DNA of 62,655 nucleotides from Lutimaribacter degradans (GTDB lineage: Bacteria; Pseudomonadota; Alphaproteobacteria; Rhodobacterales; Rhodobacteraceae): NCBI RefSeq assembly GCF_023703375.1, contig NZ_JAMQGO010000014.1, positions 1 to 62,655 on the forward strand, read 5' to 3'. Positions within the stretch are counted from its first letter, which is position 1. Each line of letters begins with the position of its first letter. The translations under genes were made by a program, and so were the position numbers. The notes under the pieces are model-generated. The model searched no databases and was not told where the DNA came from. It saw nothing but the letters and a program-made list of their open reading frames with translations. Of the stretch, positions 1 to 9,609 are shown in pieces.

Positions 1-1074
1 GGCGCCCATCGGCACGATGGTGACGAAATCGCGGTTATGCACCGTCCCCGTCCAGCTCACCTCGAAACTCGACCCGGTCAGGGCGCTTTCGGGCGCGCTT
101 ACCGTCACCTCGGGTTCGGTGATTTCAATTGGCGCGCTTCCCAACGTCTTGCGGGTTTCCTCGCTGACATAGCGCAATTCATACGACCCCGTGTCACCCG
201 GTGCGCGCAACGTGCCATCCAAGCGGTCCTTCACGCGGAGATAATCGGTATAGCTCCCCTCATCCGCGCCCACGGGCACGATGGTGACATAGTCGCGCGG
301 CTCGAACGAAGGCTCCCACGAAAGATCGAAGGCAGACCCTGCCAGCGCCTGGTCGGGCCCGCGCAGCGTGATTGTCGGTTCGGGTTCCGGCTCCGGCTCG
401 GGTTCCGGCGTCGGTTCGGCCAAGGCGGTGCTGACTGCGGTCAACGCTTCGCTCAGCTCGCTCGCGTTGTCGGCCGAAAGGAATTTTCCGCCGGTCCGAT
501 CCGCGATACAGGCGAGCGACTCGGCATCGGCGTTCTTGCCCAGGCCAAAGCCCACGACATGCGCGGTAAAGCCCACGCCCCCCTTCTCCAATGCGCTGGC
601 CAGGGCGCAAGGATCACGGTCGCAGCTTTCCAGCCCGTCGGAGATCAAGACAACCGTGGCAGGCCGGTCGGTGTAGGCCAGGCTCTGCGCCGCCTGTTCA
701 ACCGCTGTTGTCAGGGGCGTCTTGCCGACGGGCGATATGGCATTGATACGGTCCATGATCGCGGCTGACGTGCCCGGGGCCGGCTCGACCAGCGTTTCGA
801 TATCGGAACAATCGCCGCGGCGGCGGTGCCCATAGGCCATCAGGCCAACATGACGGTCATCCGCCCAGTTGCCCAGCAGGTCGCCCATCACGTCGCGAGC
901 AATCTCGATCTTTGCGACACCATCGATCTGGCCCCACATCGAGTTCGAGCCGTCGAAGACGATCATCACGTCCTCTTGCTGCGCGTTCTGGTCCTGCGCG
1001 TGGGCCATTCCCGCCGCCAAGGCGCCACCGCCCGCCAGCGTTGCCGCCGCAAGAAATGCTGCTAACCGTCCCAT
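1..1074 (-). CDS. Exported von Willebrand factor A domain protein, C-terminus cut by window edge
   Basis: The frame is open from an ATG at 1074 to the left edge, giving 358 visible residues. Residues 1-26 form a signal peptide ending AHA before QDQ. A vWA domain follows with a MIDAS motif DGSNS at 41-45, so metal-dependent protein binding in the periplasm or at the surface is likely. A Glu-Pro repeat linker lies at about 365-415 of the DNA. After it come at least two copies of a beta-type repeat of roughly 85 residues, each containing an RDY/FVTIVP signature; the second copy is cut by the edge. It is divergent from the metallopeptidase operon that starts at 1364. The domain call is firm, the ligand unknown. 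Confidence 0.85.
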   Translation of the reverse strand, partial: MGRLAAFLAAATLAGGGALAAGMAHAQDQNAQQEDVMIVFDGSNSMWGQIDGVAKIEIARDVMGDLLGNWADDRHVGLMAYGHRRRGDCSDIETLVEPAPGTSAAIMDRINAISPVGKTPLTTAVEQAAQSLAYTDRPATVVLISDGLESCDRDPCALASALEKGGVGFTAHVVGFGLGKNADAESLACIADRTGGKFLSADNASELSEALTAVSTALAEPTPEPEPEPEPEPTITLRGPDQALAGSAFDLSWEPSFEPRDYVTIVPVGADEGSYTDYLRVKDRLDGTLRAPGDTGSYELRYVSEETRKTLGSAPIEITEPEVTVSAPESALTGSSFEVSWTGTVHNRDFVTIVPMGA

Positions 1075-1363
1075 GATGTCCCCTGTTTCGTCAATTTCGT
1101 ATGAGATCTGATGTTGACGTAGAGTGAACCACACAAGCGCGGCCATTTCCAGTTCGCCGTCCATCAAAGGCTTTCGGCTTCCCAAGCAAGGTGGCGATCA
1201 CAGGCACCAGACGCGAAGGGCCGCGTTCGCAAACCAGCGCACACCAAGCGCAAACACGCCATTTGAAAGAACAAGTGCTCGCGTATAGGCTGTTAAAAAG
1301 ACAGTTTCGGACCGCAGCAACAGGCTGCGCGACCAGCCGCCCCCGAGCACGAGGAGACCGAAA

Positions 1364-2308
1364 TTGAAGAAACCTGGCATCACTGCGCTGGCTATCGCCT
1401 TCACCGCAATCGTCTGTCCCGCTCTTGCCTGGTCGGAAACCGGGCTGACCTATCACCTTCACGAGGCAGATGTGGCAGCCGAGAATTTTGACGATACGCC
1501 GCCCGACCACGACGGGGCAATCGTGCGCTACGTCGAACAGGGCCCGGAATTCACAGCGATATGGTCGGTGCGCAATGGCGATATCGACCCCGACCCGGCA
1601 AAGGCGACCTTTGCAAGCGGCGAACGGCGCATGGGCCTTTTCATCCCGTTTCGTGATGCCGGCAAGCAGGCCGCTGAGGCCGAAGGCTGGAAAAGTTTCG
1701 GGCGCGACCTGCATTACGACCGCTTCGAGGTGTCATTCTCGCGCGGCGACAAGGATCGCAGCGTCGCCGGAATTGAGGCGGTGCATTACGAAATCGGGAC
1801 AGAAATCGTTTTCCGCATGGGTGACAACCCCAATGGCACGCGCCACCACCTTGAAAGCGACGTGTGGCTGCTGCCCGATCATCCTTATTCCGAGGCGCCT
1901 TTCGCGGTGGATCGTGCCTATGCCGACCCACGGCTTGCAGCCGCGCTGGAAGAAGAACTGGGCAAGATCGGCATGGTCGGGCGCGTCCACACAAGCTACG
2001 GCCAGCAGCCAGTGGATCCGTCCGGTTCATTGGTCGGTGATGAGCGTAGCGGAACGCACATGGCCTGGGTCACGGATCTATCCGCGGGCGAGATACAGGA
2101 TATTGCACCCCCCGTCGTGGCGCCTGAAACCTTCGATGCGCTGCGCAAGGCGTCGCGTGCGCAACCTGAAAAGGATTGCGCGACGATACTTGAGGGCGGC
2201 ACGCCCGGTTTCATCAAGGACGGGCTCGCCCCCGCCGCGCATGCGGCGTTCCTTTCTGGCCTGACCCCCAGTTGCAAGCGTGCCTTCCCAGATCTGGCAT
2301 CAGAATAA
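1364..2308 (+). CDS. Secreted protein of unknown function, first gene of metallopeptidase operon
   Basis: 314 residues from a TTG start preceded by GAGGAG at 1351. The N-terminus is a clear signal peptide (MKKPGITALAIAFTAIVCPALAWS), so the protein is probably periplasmic. The mature part is soluble and acidic with no motif I recognise. One Cys pair near the end (about 272 and 303) could form a disulphide. It is the first of four co-directional, tightly packed genes (1364-6000), all with signal peptides; the next begins 16 bases after its stop. Co-transcription with a metallopeptidase suggests a substrate, inhibitor or chaperone role, but that is inference only. Confidence 0.75.
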   Translation: MKKPGITALAIAFTAIVCPALAWSETGLTYHLHEADVAAENFDDTPPDHDGAIVRYVEQGPEFTAIWSVRNGDIDPDPAKATFASGERRMGLFIPFRDAGKQAAEAEGWKSFGRDLHYDRFEVSFSRGDKDRSVAGIEAVHYEIGTEIVFRMGDNPNGTRHHLESDVWLLPDHPYSEAPFAVDRAYADPRLAAALEEELGKIGMVGRVHTSYGQQPVDPSGSLVGDERSGTHMAWVTDLSAGEIQDIAPPVVAPETFDALRKASRAQPEKDCATILEGGTPGFIKDGLAPAAHAAFLSGLTPSCKRAFPDLASE

Positions 2309-2324
2309 CCGGAGAGATCTCAAG

Positions 2325-3032
2325 ATGCGCCCGTTCCTCTCTGTTCTCGTCGCGATTACCCTGGCTGCTCCGTCCGTGGCGCGCGCGGAAAACCGGCCAT
2401 CCGCCCAGCCCATGACGGAAGAGACCCTTGCCCTGATCGACAGACAGTGCGAGGCCGACGGTATTCCGCGCGAAGGCTGCGGCTGTCATCGCGACGTGTT
2501 TCGGGAAACGGTGCTTGAGCGCGCCAAAACACCCGAAGCCGCACGGCTTGCGGCCATGATGCAGGCCGCCGATGCCATTGATCAGATGGAAATGGCAAAA
2601 ATCTTGCAAGAGGCCGGCCGGCAAACTTTGAACGAGGCGGCGCAGCTTTTGATAGCGGCCCAGCGCGGTCTCGAAGGCTGCGACGATGCCGCCGAGGAGG
2701 CACAGCGCAAGGCCGAGCGGGCGGTGGACCTTCCCGAGGGCGACGATCCAAAAACGCGTTTCGTGCGAAATTGTGCGGCCAAGAACGGCCGGGTGGGTGT
2801 TTGCACCTGCGTGGCCGACGCGCTGCTTGAGAACCTGTCTCCGCTTGAACTGGAACTGATGGTCGACCTTCAGGATGCCGACGCACGCGGCGATGATGCC
2901 ATGGCCAGCCTGGCAGAAGAGCGCGGCATGACCGTCGAAGAGGCCGAAAAGGGTCTGATGATGATGTCTGGCCGGATCAGCGCGGCGATGATGGCCATCA
3001 ACCCGATGGCCTGTGCAATGGTGGCCCGATGA
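2325..3032 (+). CDS. Secreted Cys-containing protein of unknown function
   Basis: 235 residues from the ATG at 2325, preceded by GGAGAG; an in-frame start at 2280 would overlap the previous gene and bury the signal peptide. Residues 1-18 (MRPFLSVLVAITLAAPSV) begin a signal peptide ending near ARA. The mature protein holds two similar segments, each with a CxC element (EGCGCH near 48 and VCTCVAD near 161) followed by a helical stretch. This suggests an internal duplication of a small Cys-stabilised helical domain. Its stop overlaps the next start (ATGA), so translation is coupled. I do not recognise the family. Confidence 0.75.
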   Translation: MRPFLSVLVAITLAAPSVARAENRPSAQPMTEETLALIDRQCEADGIPREGCGCHRDVFRETVLERAKTPEAARLAAMMQAADAIDQMEMAKILQEAGRQTLNEAAQLLIAAQRGLEGCDDAAEEAQRKAERAVDLPEGDDPKTRFVRNCAAKNGRVGVCTCVADALLENLSPLELELMVDLQDADARGDDAMASLAEERGMTVEEAEKGLMMMSGRISAAMMAINPMACAMVAR

Positions 3033-3436
3033 GAACGGTTGCAATCGTCCTGGCGCTCGTTTTCGCGGGCGGCACCGCCAAGGCGCATGGCTACGAAGAG
3101 CTTGCGCCCCTCGACCCCGAGCTACGCGGCGCGCTTATTTCGGTTCTCGAGGAAGCGGTCGCAGATGCCCGCCCCGCCCTCGGCGAAAGCGGTGATGGCG
3201 GGCCGATCGAGGCCCTGCTGGACGGGTTTGACGATGCGACGCTCGCCGAGATGATGGCGCAGATCCGGGCGCGCGCCGGCGTCTCGGACCCTGCGCGCCT
3301 TCCCGATAGCGTGATACTTCCGCTGTTTTACGACCTTGGCACTTTCCTGAACCACTACGAAACGCACGAGCACGGTAAAGACGAGGCCGCACACGATTAC
3401 CGCCGCCTCAGAGAGTTGTTGAGGGAGGTCCAATGA
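3029..3436 (+). CDS. Small secreted protein of unknown function
   Basis: 135 residues, starting inside the stop of the upstream gene and ending over the start of the metallopeptidase (3433), so the three genes are translationally coupled. A signal peptide covers about residues 1-19 (MRTVAIVLALVFAGGTAKA). The mature part is helical and acidic, with His-rich ends: HGYEE just after the cleavage site and NHYETHEHGKDEAAH near 108-122. The second cluster could bind a metal. A metal-loading or inhibitory partner of the adjacent HELAH enzyme is one possibility, not shown by sequence. Confidence 0.72.
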   Translation: MRTVAIVLALVFAGGTAKAHGYEELAPLDPELRGALISVLEEAVADARPALGESGDGGPIEALLDGFDDATLAEMMAQIRARAGVSDPARLPDSVILPLFYDLGTFLNHYETHEHGKDEAAHDYRRLRELLREVQ

Positions 3437-6000
3437 TGCGCGCATCGGTCGTTCCCGCGCTGGCAACCATGCTTGCACTTCTGAGCGGGGAAGGTTTGCA
3501 GGCCGCGGGGCCAAAGGACGAGCCATGGATTTTCGTCGTTCATGACGGCGATACGCTTTTGCCCGAGGATGCCGATCGTGTCGCGGCGGTGAAGGATCCG
3601 TCGGCGCAGCGTGAACTGGAGAAGAAAATCAAGGCAGGGTACCGCAAGCGCGGGGCAAAGAAGCCCGAAGATTTAAAGTATCATGAGCTTATGGGCAACT
3701 ATCAGCCCTGGGAGGCACCGGTCGACCACCCGAGCGACTTTTACGATTGGATAGCCGCTCACAGCCGCGCATATGAGGACGTAGAGGGATGTTTCGGGGC
3801 GCATCTCAAACCCGAGGCCATGACCCTTTCGGAGCGCACGTTCGATTTGGCGTTCGACTGGATGCTTGGCCGCGGCTTTACCAACGATGTGCTCTACCCT
3901 CGCCCGCACGGCAAACAGGTTCAACGGATAATGGGGTTCACCCGCGAATTGCCGGGAAAGGCCAACTACCTGACCTGCAAGCCGAGCGGTTTTTTCTCGG
4001 TCGCGAAGACAGGCAAGCTATCGGCCAACAGGATCGAGGTCGGACCGGGAGCAAACGACCTGGTAAAGCGGATGCCGACATTTCATCTTTCCGCCGCGCA
4101 CGAACTTGCCCACCTGGTACAGAACAACACAGCACCGGGCGCGAAAAGCGCCAGCATCGCCCATCGCAAGGCGTCGAACGCCCGCTGGATAACCGAAGGG
4201 GCGGCTGACGCGATCGGCGTCCTGCACGCCCGCGACCACCACGGCGGCAAGTCTTATTTCGGGCCCTATTCCGACAAGTATTACCGCCGCTTTTTCCTAT
4301 CGCGCGCCTATAACGTACCGCTTAACAAGCCCCATTCAGAACAATCCAGGGCCGATTACGGCAGCAGCGGCACAACGCAGCAACAGCTACTGGCCTCGAT
4401 CGAGAAAAGCGCGCTAGACAACCTTGATTACCAGACCAACGGGTTCTGGTTCCACGTGATCGAGCGCTACCTTGACGGGGATCCGAGAGGGTTGCACCCG
4501 CTTTACCGCAGCATGACCGGCGACGCGGTGGCACAGAATGCCACCGCGCTGGTCGACCGATGGCTCGACAGCATCGACGGCGGGCTGGACGGTCTTGAGC
4601 ATGTCTTGCCCCAGTTCCTGGCCGAATACGCAAGCTGGGCCGCGCACAGGTTTGAAAAACGGATGTCCAAGGAAAAGTGGTTGAACCTAGGCTTTAGCGG
4701 GTGCCGGGAGCTTCGCATCGCGACGGGCGCCGACAGTGTCAGCACCACGCTGCAACTGGCAGAGTATTCCGGCAATTGCATCCACCTGAAGGTTAACCCC
4801 TATACGGCCCTGCTGCGCCCCGACATACAGCTTCGGATCACTGGCCCGAACGATGTGGTCGATGACATTTATCTAGGCTGGGCCGAGGGCAACGATTTCA
4901 AGGATGCGCCGGATGCGCAGGACTGTTTCGAACATGTCGAGCAGAATGGCCGGCGGGGTGGTGGCGCGCCCTGCCTGCTGGTGCCGAACGATGGCATGTC
5001 CGGTGGGCAATACCAGCGTTTCTTCTATTTTCCCGAGATCGTCCAGGCAGGGCCGCGCAAGGACACCGAGTTCCTGCTGGTGGCAACCTGGGTGCCCGGC
5101 AAAATCCAGGATGCGCGGCGCGACTTCCGGGTAGAGGATATAAGGGTCACCGCTTCGGTTGATGTGGCCGAGCTTTCATCCGGCGGGGCCAGCAAAGAAC
5201 CTGCCACGACCGATTATGCCTCGAAAAAGGGGCGCGCGCCGGTCAGCGCCGAGGGCGAGAAAACCCCAGGCCAGGCGACGATGCGGGACATCTTCATCGG
5301 GAATTTCGCCACTATGCCGGGCCTGACGCCAAGCATGACCCGGACAATGCGTCGCCAGATCGAGGGGTCTGTGGCCGTCGTGCTGGATTCCGAGGATGGC
5401 GCCAGGGACCGGACCCGGGTCACGCTCTTCTTCGAAGAGCCGCTCACCATCGGACACGAAGGCCCTATCAAGGCGTTTGCCGCCTCGGAGAACGGCGAGC
5501 GCATGGGCATACAGAACCCGGCCGAGGAAAGCCGCATTGTCATCGAGGAATATAACGGCGAAACCTTGCGCTTTCGCGGTGTGGCGCAAGTTTGCGAAGG
5601 GGGCATGGCCGCGATGATGTCGGCCGGCCAGGGTGCCGATCTTTGCCAGGTTCTTCCGCCAAAACGCTACGAGGTTTCAGGCGTGATCGCCTACCCGACA
5701 GCACGCAACACCGAGGCGCGCTTGGCACAGCCGCCGGGCTCGGAGGCTTACCGCAACTACCAGGATATCCGCCTTTCACGGCTTGAGCAGCGAATGGGTA
5801 TCCCGGGGCGCATGACCGGCACTGACGATAGCGATGATGGCCCCGGCCCGGATGACGGCGGCACGCAGACAGGGTACGGGGGCAAGGACACCCAGGGGCC
5901 TGACTGCGATTGCGGCTGCCAGTCACCTGACCGAAAGTCAGGCGATCTTCAGTGCAAACTTCTTTGCGGCAAGGCCTGGAAGCAGTGCGACGCCCCCTGA
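3433..6000 (+). CDS. Secreted HELAH zinc metallopeptidase (gluzincin-like)
   Basis: 855 residues with an N-terminal signal peptide (cleavage near QAA at 23-25). Residues 223-227 read HELAH, the zinc-binding HExxH motif, and Glu255 in ITEGAADA is placed like the third ligand of gluzincins (HExxH plus about 28 residues to E). After the catalytic part come about 400 residues that look like beta-rich binding domains. The C-terminus is an acidic Gly/Asp linker followed by a compact Cys cluster (CDCGC, then three more Cys) that may be a disulphide knob. It is the last gene of the 1364-6000 operon. I cannot name the peptidase family or the substrate. Metal binding is a motif-level prediction. Confidence 0.8.
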   Translation: MMRASVVPALATMLALLSGEGLQAAGPKDEPWIFVVHDGDTLLPEDADRVAAVKDPSAQRELEKKIKAGYRKRGAKKPEDLKYHELMGNYQPWEAPVDHPSDFYDWIAAHSRAYEDVEGCFGAHLKPEAMTLSERTFDLAFDWMLGRGFTNDVLYPRPHGKQVQRIMGFTRELPGKANYLTCKPSGFFSVAKTGKLSANRIEVGPGANDLVKRMPTFHLSAAHELAHLVQNNTAPGAKSASIAHRKASNARWITEGAADAIGVLHARDHHGGKSYFGPYSDKYYRRFFLSRAYNVPLNKPHSEQSRADYGSSGTTQQQLLASIEKSALDNLDYQTNGFWFHVIERYLDGDPRGLHPLYRSMTGDAVAQNATALVDRWLDSIDGGLDGLEHVLPQFLAEYASWAAHRFEKRMSKEKWLNLGFSGCRELRIATGADSVSTTLQLAEYSGNCIHLKVNPYTALLRPDIQLRITGPNDVVDDIYLGWAEGNDFKDAPDAQDCFEHVEQNGRRGGGAPCLLVPNDGMSGGQYQRFFYFPEIVQAGPRKDTEFLLVATWVPGKIQDARRDFRVEDIRVTASVDVAELSSGGASKEPATTDYASKKGRAPVSAEGEKTPGQATMRDIFIGNFATMPGLTPSMTRTMRRQIEGSVAVVLDSEDGARDRTRVTLFFEEPLTIGHEGPIKAFAASENGERMGIQNPAEESRIVIEEYNGETLRFRGVAQVCEGGMAAMMSAGQGADLCQVLPPKRYEVSGVIAYPTARNTEARLAQPPGSEAYRNYQDIRLSRLEQRMGIPGRMTGTDDSDDGPGPDDGGTQTGYGGKDTQGPDCDCGCQSPDRKSGDLQCKLLCGKAWKQCDAP

Positions 6001-6179
6001 CCCCGTAGGCAGACCCTGGAACGGCGCGATCCGGCAATGTCCAACACCTTGCAGACATCTGGGGGGTGGCCAGCGCCAAAGGCACCTGTGACAATCTTGA
6101 GTCTTTAGCTTTCTGTCCACTGGGTATTAAGGAAGGCCACGCAAGCGTGCTTGCATCACGCAAGGATCAAAAGTCGAGC

Positions 6180-7817
6180 ATGGGACATCGAGCAGACGCA
6201 AACCCCATCGCACAAGGGGCCTGGGCGCTTTCGGCGCTTCTATGGATTCCGCAAGCATGGTTTGCGGCCTCGTTGATTGCGGGCCTGCTGCAAACGATGA
6301 CGCCCCGTGAAATGGTCACGAAGCTCGCGATTTTTGCGGTCCTGGGGATCTTGCGCGCCGGCCTTGAAAATTTCGCGCAGCAGCGCCTTGTTCGGGATGC
6401 GCGGCGTTCGGTTGCGGTTATCCGGCAAACCCTGCTCGATCGCGAGGCCGCGCGCAGCCCCGTGGATGAGGCCCGCCCCGATTCCGGCGCCTTGGGGGCC
6501 TTGCTGACCGAAAAGCTGGACATGCTGATCCCCGCGCTGACCCGATACCGCCCCGCGATGACGCGTGTACGCGCCGTTCCGCTTTTTATTCTCGGGCTGG
6601 CTGCGTGGCATTCCTGGGCGGTGGGGCTAATCCTGTTGTTGGCGGGGCCGCTTATCCCGGTATTCCAGGCATTGGTCGGCATGGCCGCGAAACAGGCCAG
6701 CGCGCAACAACTCGAAGAGGTTTCTACCCTCAACACGATGCTTCTGGACCGTTTGCGCGCCTTGCCCGACCTTCGGCTCCTTGGCGCCGTTGAGCGCATG
6801 ACCGCCGATTTCCAGCAACGTGCGGACGCCTTGCGCGAAAGGACGATGGCCGTTTTGCGCCTGGCGTTCCTGTCATCCACCGTGCTTGAACTGTTTTCCG
6901 CCATCGGTGTTGCGATGGTGGCGGTTTATGTCGGGTTCCTTCTGTTGGGGCAGATAGATTTTGGCTACTGGACCACGCCACTGAATGCGACCGAGGGTAT
7001 CTGGCTGTTGATGCTGGCCCCGTCATTCTTCGACCCCCTGCGCGAACTGGCTGCCGCGTGGCATGACAAGGCTGCCGCCGAAGCGGTTAATGACGAGCTT
7101 GACGCGCTTGATGCCGGCGATCTTTTGGCGCTGCCCGGAGGCACCACTCCCGCACCGCCCCTGCAGGGGCCGGCGCATATCCGAACCCGGTCGCTTGGTG
7201 TACGGGTCGCAAACCGCAGGATCGTTTTCCCCGATCTCGACATTGCCCCGGGCGCACGCGTGGCTTTGACCGGCCCCAGCGGCTCTGGCAAAAGCACGCT
7301 TCTGGCCTGCCTCGCCGGGTTGCGCATACCCGACCGAGGATCGATCGAGGTTGCCGGGCAACCGCTTGATGCGGACACTGCCAGCGCATGGCGCGCGCGT
7401 CTCGGCTGGTTGCCGCAGGATATCCATTTCCTGAACCGCAGCCTTCTGGGAAACCTGTTGCTGAACGGTCAAGCGGTAGACGAGGTTTCCCTGAACGCCG
7501 CCCTGCGCAAGGCCCAGGCCGACGGAATCGTGGCGCGGCTACCGCATGGGCTTCACACCCGTCTTGGCGAAACCGGCGTCGGTGTCTCGGGCGGCGAGGC
7601 GCGCCGCCTGCTGATCGCGCGCTTGTGGCTTTCGCAGACCGATGTGATCCTTGCCGACGAGCCGACCGCCGACCTGGACCGGGCAACCGCCGACGCCGTG
7701 ACCGATGGGCTTCTCGACCTGACGGCCTCGGGGCGCACCCTGATCGTGGCGACACATGACGCCACGCTGGCGGGCCGGATGGATCATGTCATTTCACTCG
7801 AAGGGGGGGTGGGCTGA
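6180..7817 (+). CDS. cydD: CydD, ABC exporter subunit for cytochrome bd assembly
   Basis: 545 residues from ATG 6180; a GTG at 6066 is in frame but would add 38 residues unlike the family. The N-terminal half has about six membrane helices. The ATPase half shows Walker A GPSGSGKST near residue 364, the signature VSGGE near 469 and Walker B ILADEPTAD near 490. CydDC exports cysteine and glutathione to the periplasm, which is needed for haem d insertion into the bd oxidase. The stop overlaps the cydC start (TGATG), and cydABX follow directly, the classical arrangement. Confidence 0.92.
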   Translation: MGHRADANPIAQGAWALSALLWIPQAWFAASLIAGLLQTMTPREMVTKLAIFAVLGILRAGLENFAQQRLVRDARRSVAVIRQTLLDREAARSPVDEARPDSGALGALLTEKLDMLIPALTRYRPAMTRVRAVPLFILGLAAWHSWAVGLILLLAGPLIPVFQALVGMAAKQASAQQLEEVSTLNTMLLDRLRALPDLRLLGAVERMTADFQQRADALRERTMAVLRLAFLSSTVLELFSAIGVAMVAVYVGFLLLGQIDFGYWTTPLNATEGIWLLMLAPSFFDPLRELAAAWHDKAAAEAVNDELDALDAGDLLALPGGTTPAPPLQGPAHIRTRSLGVRVANRRIVFPDLDIAPGARVALTGPSGSGKSTLLACLAGLRIPDRGSIEVAGQPLDADTASAWRARLGWLPQDIHFLNRSLLGNLLLNGQAVDEVSLNAALRKAQADGIVARLPHGLHTRLGETGVGVSGGEARRLLIARLWLSQTDVILADEPTADLDRATADAVTDGLLDLTASGRTLIVATHDATLAGRMDHVISLEGGVG

Positions 7818-9484
7818 TGCGCTGGCTCTGGCGGATCTACCGGCTTCTCTGGCGCGGCGACCGCGTGGCGATGCGGCGCGGTCTTGCCCTTTCGGTCGCG
7901 GTTCTGGTTGCGGGCGTGGCGCTGCTGGGCCTGTCGGGATGGTTCATCACCGCCGCCGCTGCCGCCGGCCTCGCCGGGGCGGGCGCGATTTTCGACGTCT
8001 TCCGCCCCAGCGCCGGTGTGCGTTTCCTTGCACTTGGCCGAACGGCCGCGCGGTATGGCGAGCGGATTCTGACCCACGACGCCACGCTGCGCGCCTTGGC
8101 CAACCTGCGCGTGCGCCTGCTGAGCGGGGTTGCCGCGCGGCCGTGGCGGCAACTGGCACGCATGCGCGGCTCACAAGCGTTGAACCGGATCGTTGCCGAT
8201 GTCGACGCGCTGGATGGCGTGATGCTGCGGCTTGCGATTCCGTTGATTGCGGGCGCGACAACCCTCGCGCTGACATTCGTGGTATTGGCCTGGCTGGCGG
8301 CCCCGATCATCGCGCTTTGGAGCATCGGCCTGCTGGGGCTGGGTGGGGCCGCGGCCCTGGGCGTGGCAGCCATGCGTTCGCGCCAAGCTGCACGGCGGGC
8401 CGAGGCAGCAATGCAGGCGCTGCGAACACGAAGCATGGATCTGATGCGGGCCAAGACCGATCTCGTCATGCACGGTGTTCTGGAGCGCGCACAGGCAGAT
8501 TTCCACGATGCAGCAAGCAGGATGGAAACCGCCCGCGCAGAGGTGGATCGCGCCGAGCATAGGGCAGCACTGGCCCTTGCCCTGTCGGCGCTGCTTGCAG
8601 CCATCGCAACGCTGGGCCTTGGCGCCTCGCTGGCGCAGAGCGGCATCTTGACCCCCGCACAGGCCGCGCTGGGATTTTTCGCAACACTTGCCCTGGCGGA
8701 AATATTCGCGCCGCTGCGGCGTGGCATGGCCGACTTGGGGCGCATGATGGACGCCGCGCGCCGCGTCGGACGGCAACTCGACAAAACCGGCGAATCGCAG
8801 GGCCCCGCGTCCGCCCGAGAACGCCCCGCACATCTTCGGCTGAGCTTGCAGGATGTCGGCTGGCGCGAAGACACCGCTTCGGCCCCCGTCCTGTCTGGTA
8901 TCACGCTGGATGTCGGCCCCGGCGATACCGTCGCCCTGACCGGCCCAAGCGGTTGCGGGAAAAGCACGATACTGCATATCGCCGCCGGGCTTTTGCAACC
9001 GGCCGAAGGCCGCGCGCTGCTTGGTGGGCGCGACATGGCCGACTGGAGTGAGCCCGATTTGCGGGCCGAGGTGGGCCTGCTGGCGCAACGCAGTGTGCTG
9101 ACCCGCGGTACGGTTGCCAACATCCTGCAGCTTGCCATGCCCACCGCCGACGAGGCGGAAATGCGCCGGGTTCTCGACGCTGTGGCGCTGTCGCCCGTTC
9201 TGGCCTCACGCGGCGGCTTGCAAGCCGAACTGACCGAAGCGGGCACGGGCCTTTCGGGCGGCGAAACCCGTCGCCTGGCGCTAGCGCGCGTGCTGATGCG
9301 GCAGCCGGCAATCCTGCTGCTGGACGAGCCGACCACAGGTCTTGACGGCACGACGGCGCGCGCCGTTCTTGACGGTATACGCGCGATTTGCCCAAACAGC
9401 GCATTGGTTCTGGCCGCGCACAGCCCCATCGAAACCGAATGGGTAAAAATGTCGGGCGGTTCGATACTTCGGATCAGAACCTAA
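7817..9484 (+). CDS. cydC: CydC, ABC exporter subunit for cytochrome bd assembly
   Basis: 555 residues, translationally coupled to cydD. It has six predicted membrane helices, then an ATPase domain with Walker A GPSGCGKST near residue 376, the signature LSGGE near 480 and Walker B LLLDEPTTG near 500. It pairs with CydD as a heterodimeric thiol exporter in the inner membrane. A 125-base gap carrying an Fnr box separates it from cydA, so cydDC may be expressed from a different promoter than cydABX. Confidence 0.92.
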   Translation: MRWLWRIYRLLWRGDRVAMRRGLALSVAVLVAGVALLGLSGWFITAAAAAGLAGAGAIFDVFRPSAGVRFLALGRTAARYGERILTHDATLRALANLRVRLLSGVAARPWRQLARMRGSQALNRIVADVDALDGVMLRLAIPLIAGATTLALTFVVLAWLAAPIIALWSIGLLGLGGAAALGVAAMRSRQAARRAEAAMQALRTRSMDLMRAKTDLVMHGVLERAQADFHDAASRMETARAEVDRAEHRAALALALSALLAAIATLGLGASLAQSGILTPAQAALGFFATLALAEIFAPLRRGMADLGRMMDAARRVGRQLDKTGESQGPASARERPAHLRLSLQDVGWREDTASAPVLSGITLDVGPGDTVALTGPSGCGKSTILHIAAGLLQPAEGRALLGGRDMADWSEPDLRAEVGLLAQRSVLTRGTVANILQLAMPTADEAEMRRVLDAVALSPVLASRGGLQAELTEAGTGLSGGETRRLALARVLMRQPAILLLDEPTTGLDGTTARAVLDGIRAICPNSALVLAAHSPIETEWVKMSGGSILRIRT

Positions 9485-9517
9485 AGTCGAAACAAATAGT
9501 GCTTTTCGAATATATCT

Positions 9518-9531
9518 TTGATCTGAGTCAA
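9518..9531 (+). promoter_or_regulatory. Fnr/FnrL box upstream of cydA
   Basis: TTGATCTGAGTCAA matches the Fnr consensus TTGAT-N4-ATCAA in 9 of 10 fixed positions. It lies 79 bases before the cydA start in the cydC-cydA gap. In Rhodobacteraceae such boxes are bound by FnrL under low oxygen, which fits induction of a high-affinity bd oxidase. The half sites are exact apart from G for A. Confidence 0.85.
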
Positions 9532-9609
9532 AGATTTATCTTGGCCAAACCTTACTGTTCTACCCGTAACGAAGCCAAAGGTGCCCTTCGGGGCCGGAGA
9601 GTAGACATT

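Noticed and set aside
6066..6179. GTG at 6066 as the cydD start
   Set aside because: It adds a 38-residue segment with no resemblance to CydD starts. ATG 6180 fits the family start better.
7837..9429. A 530-codon minus-strand frame in cydC
   Set aside because: Antisense to cydC, repetitive Ser/Arg/Ala composition, no motifs.
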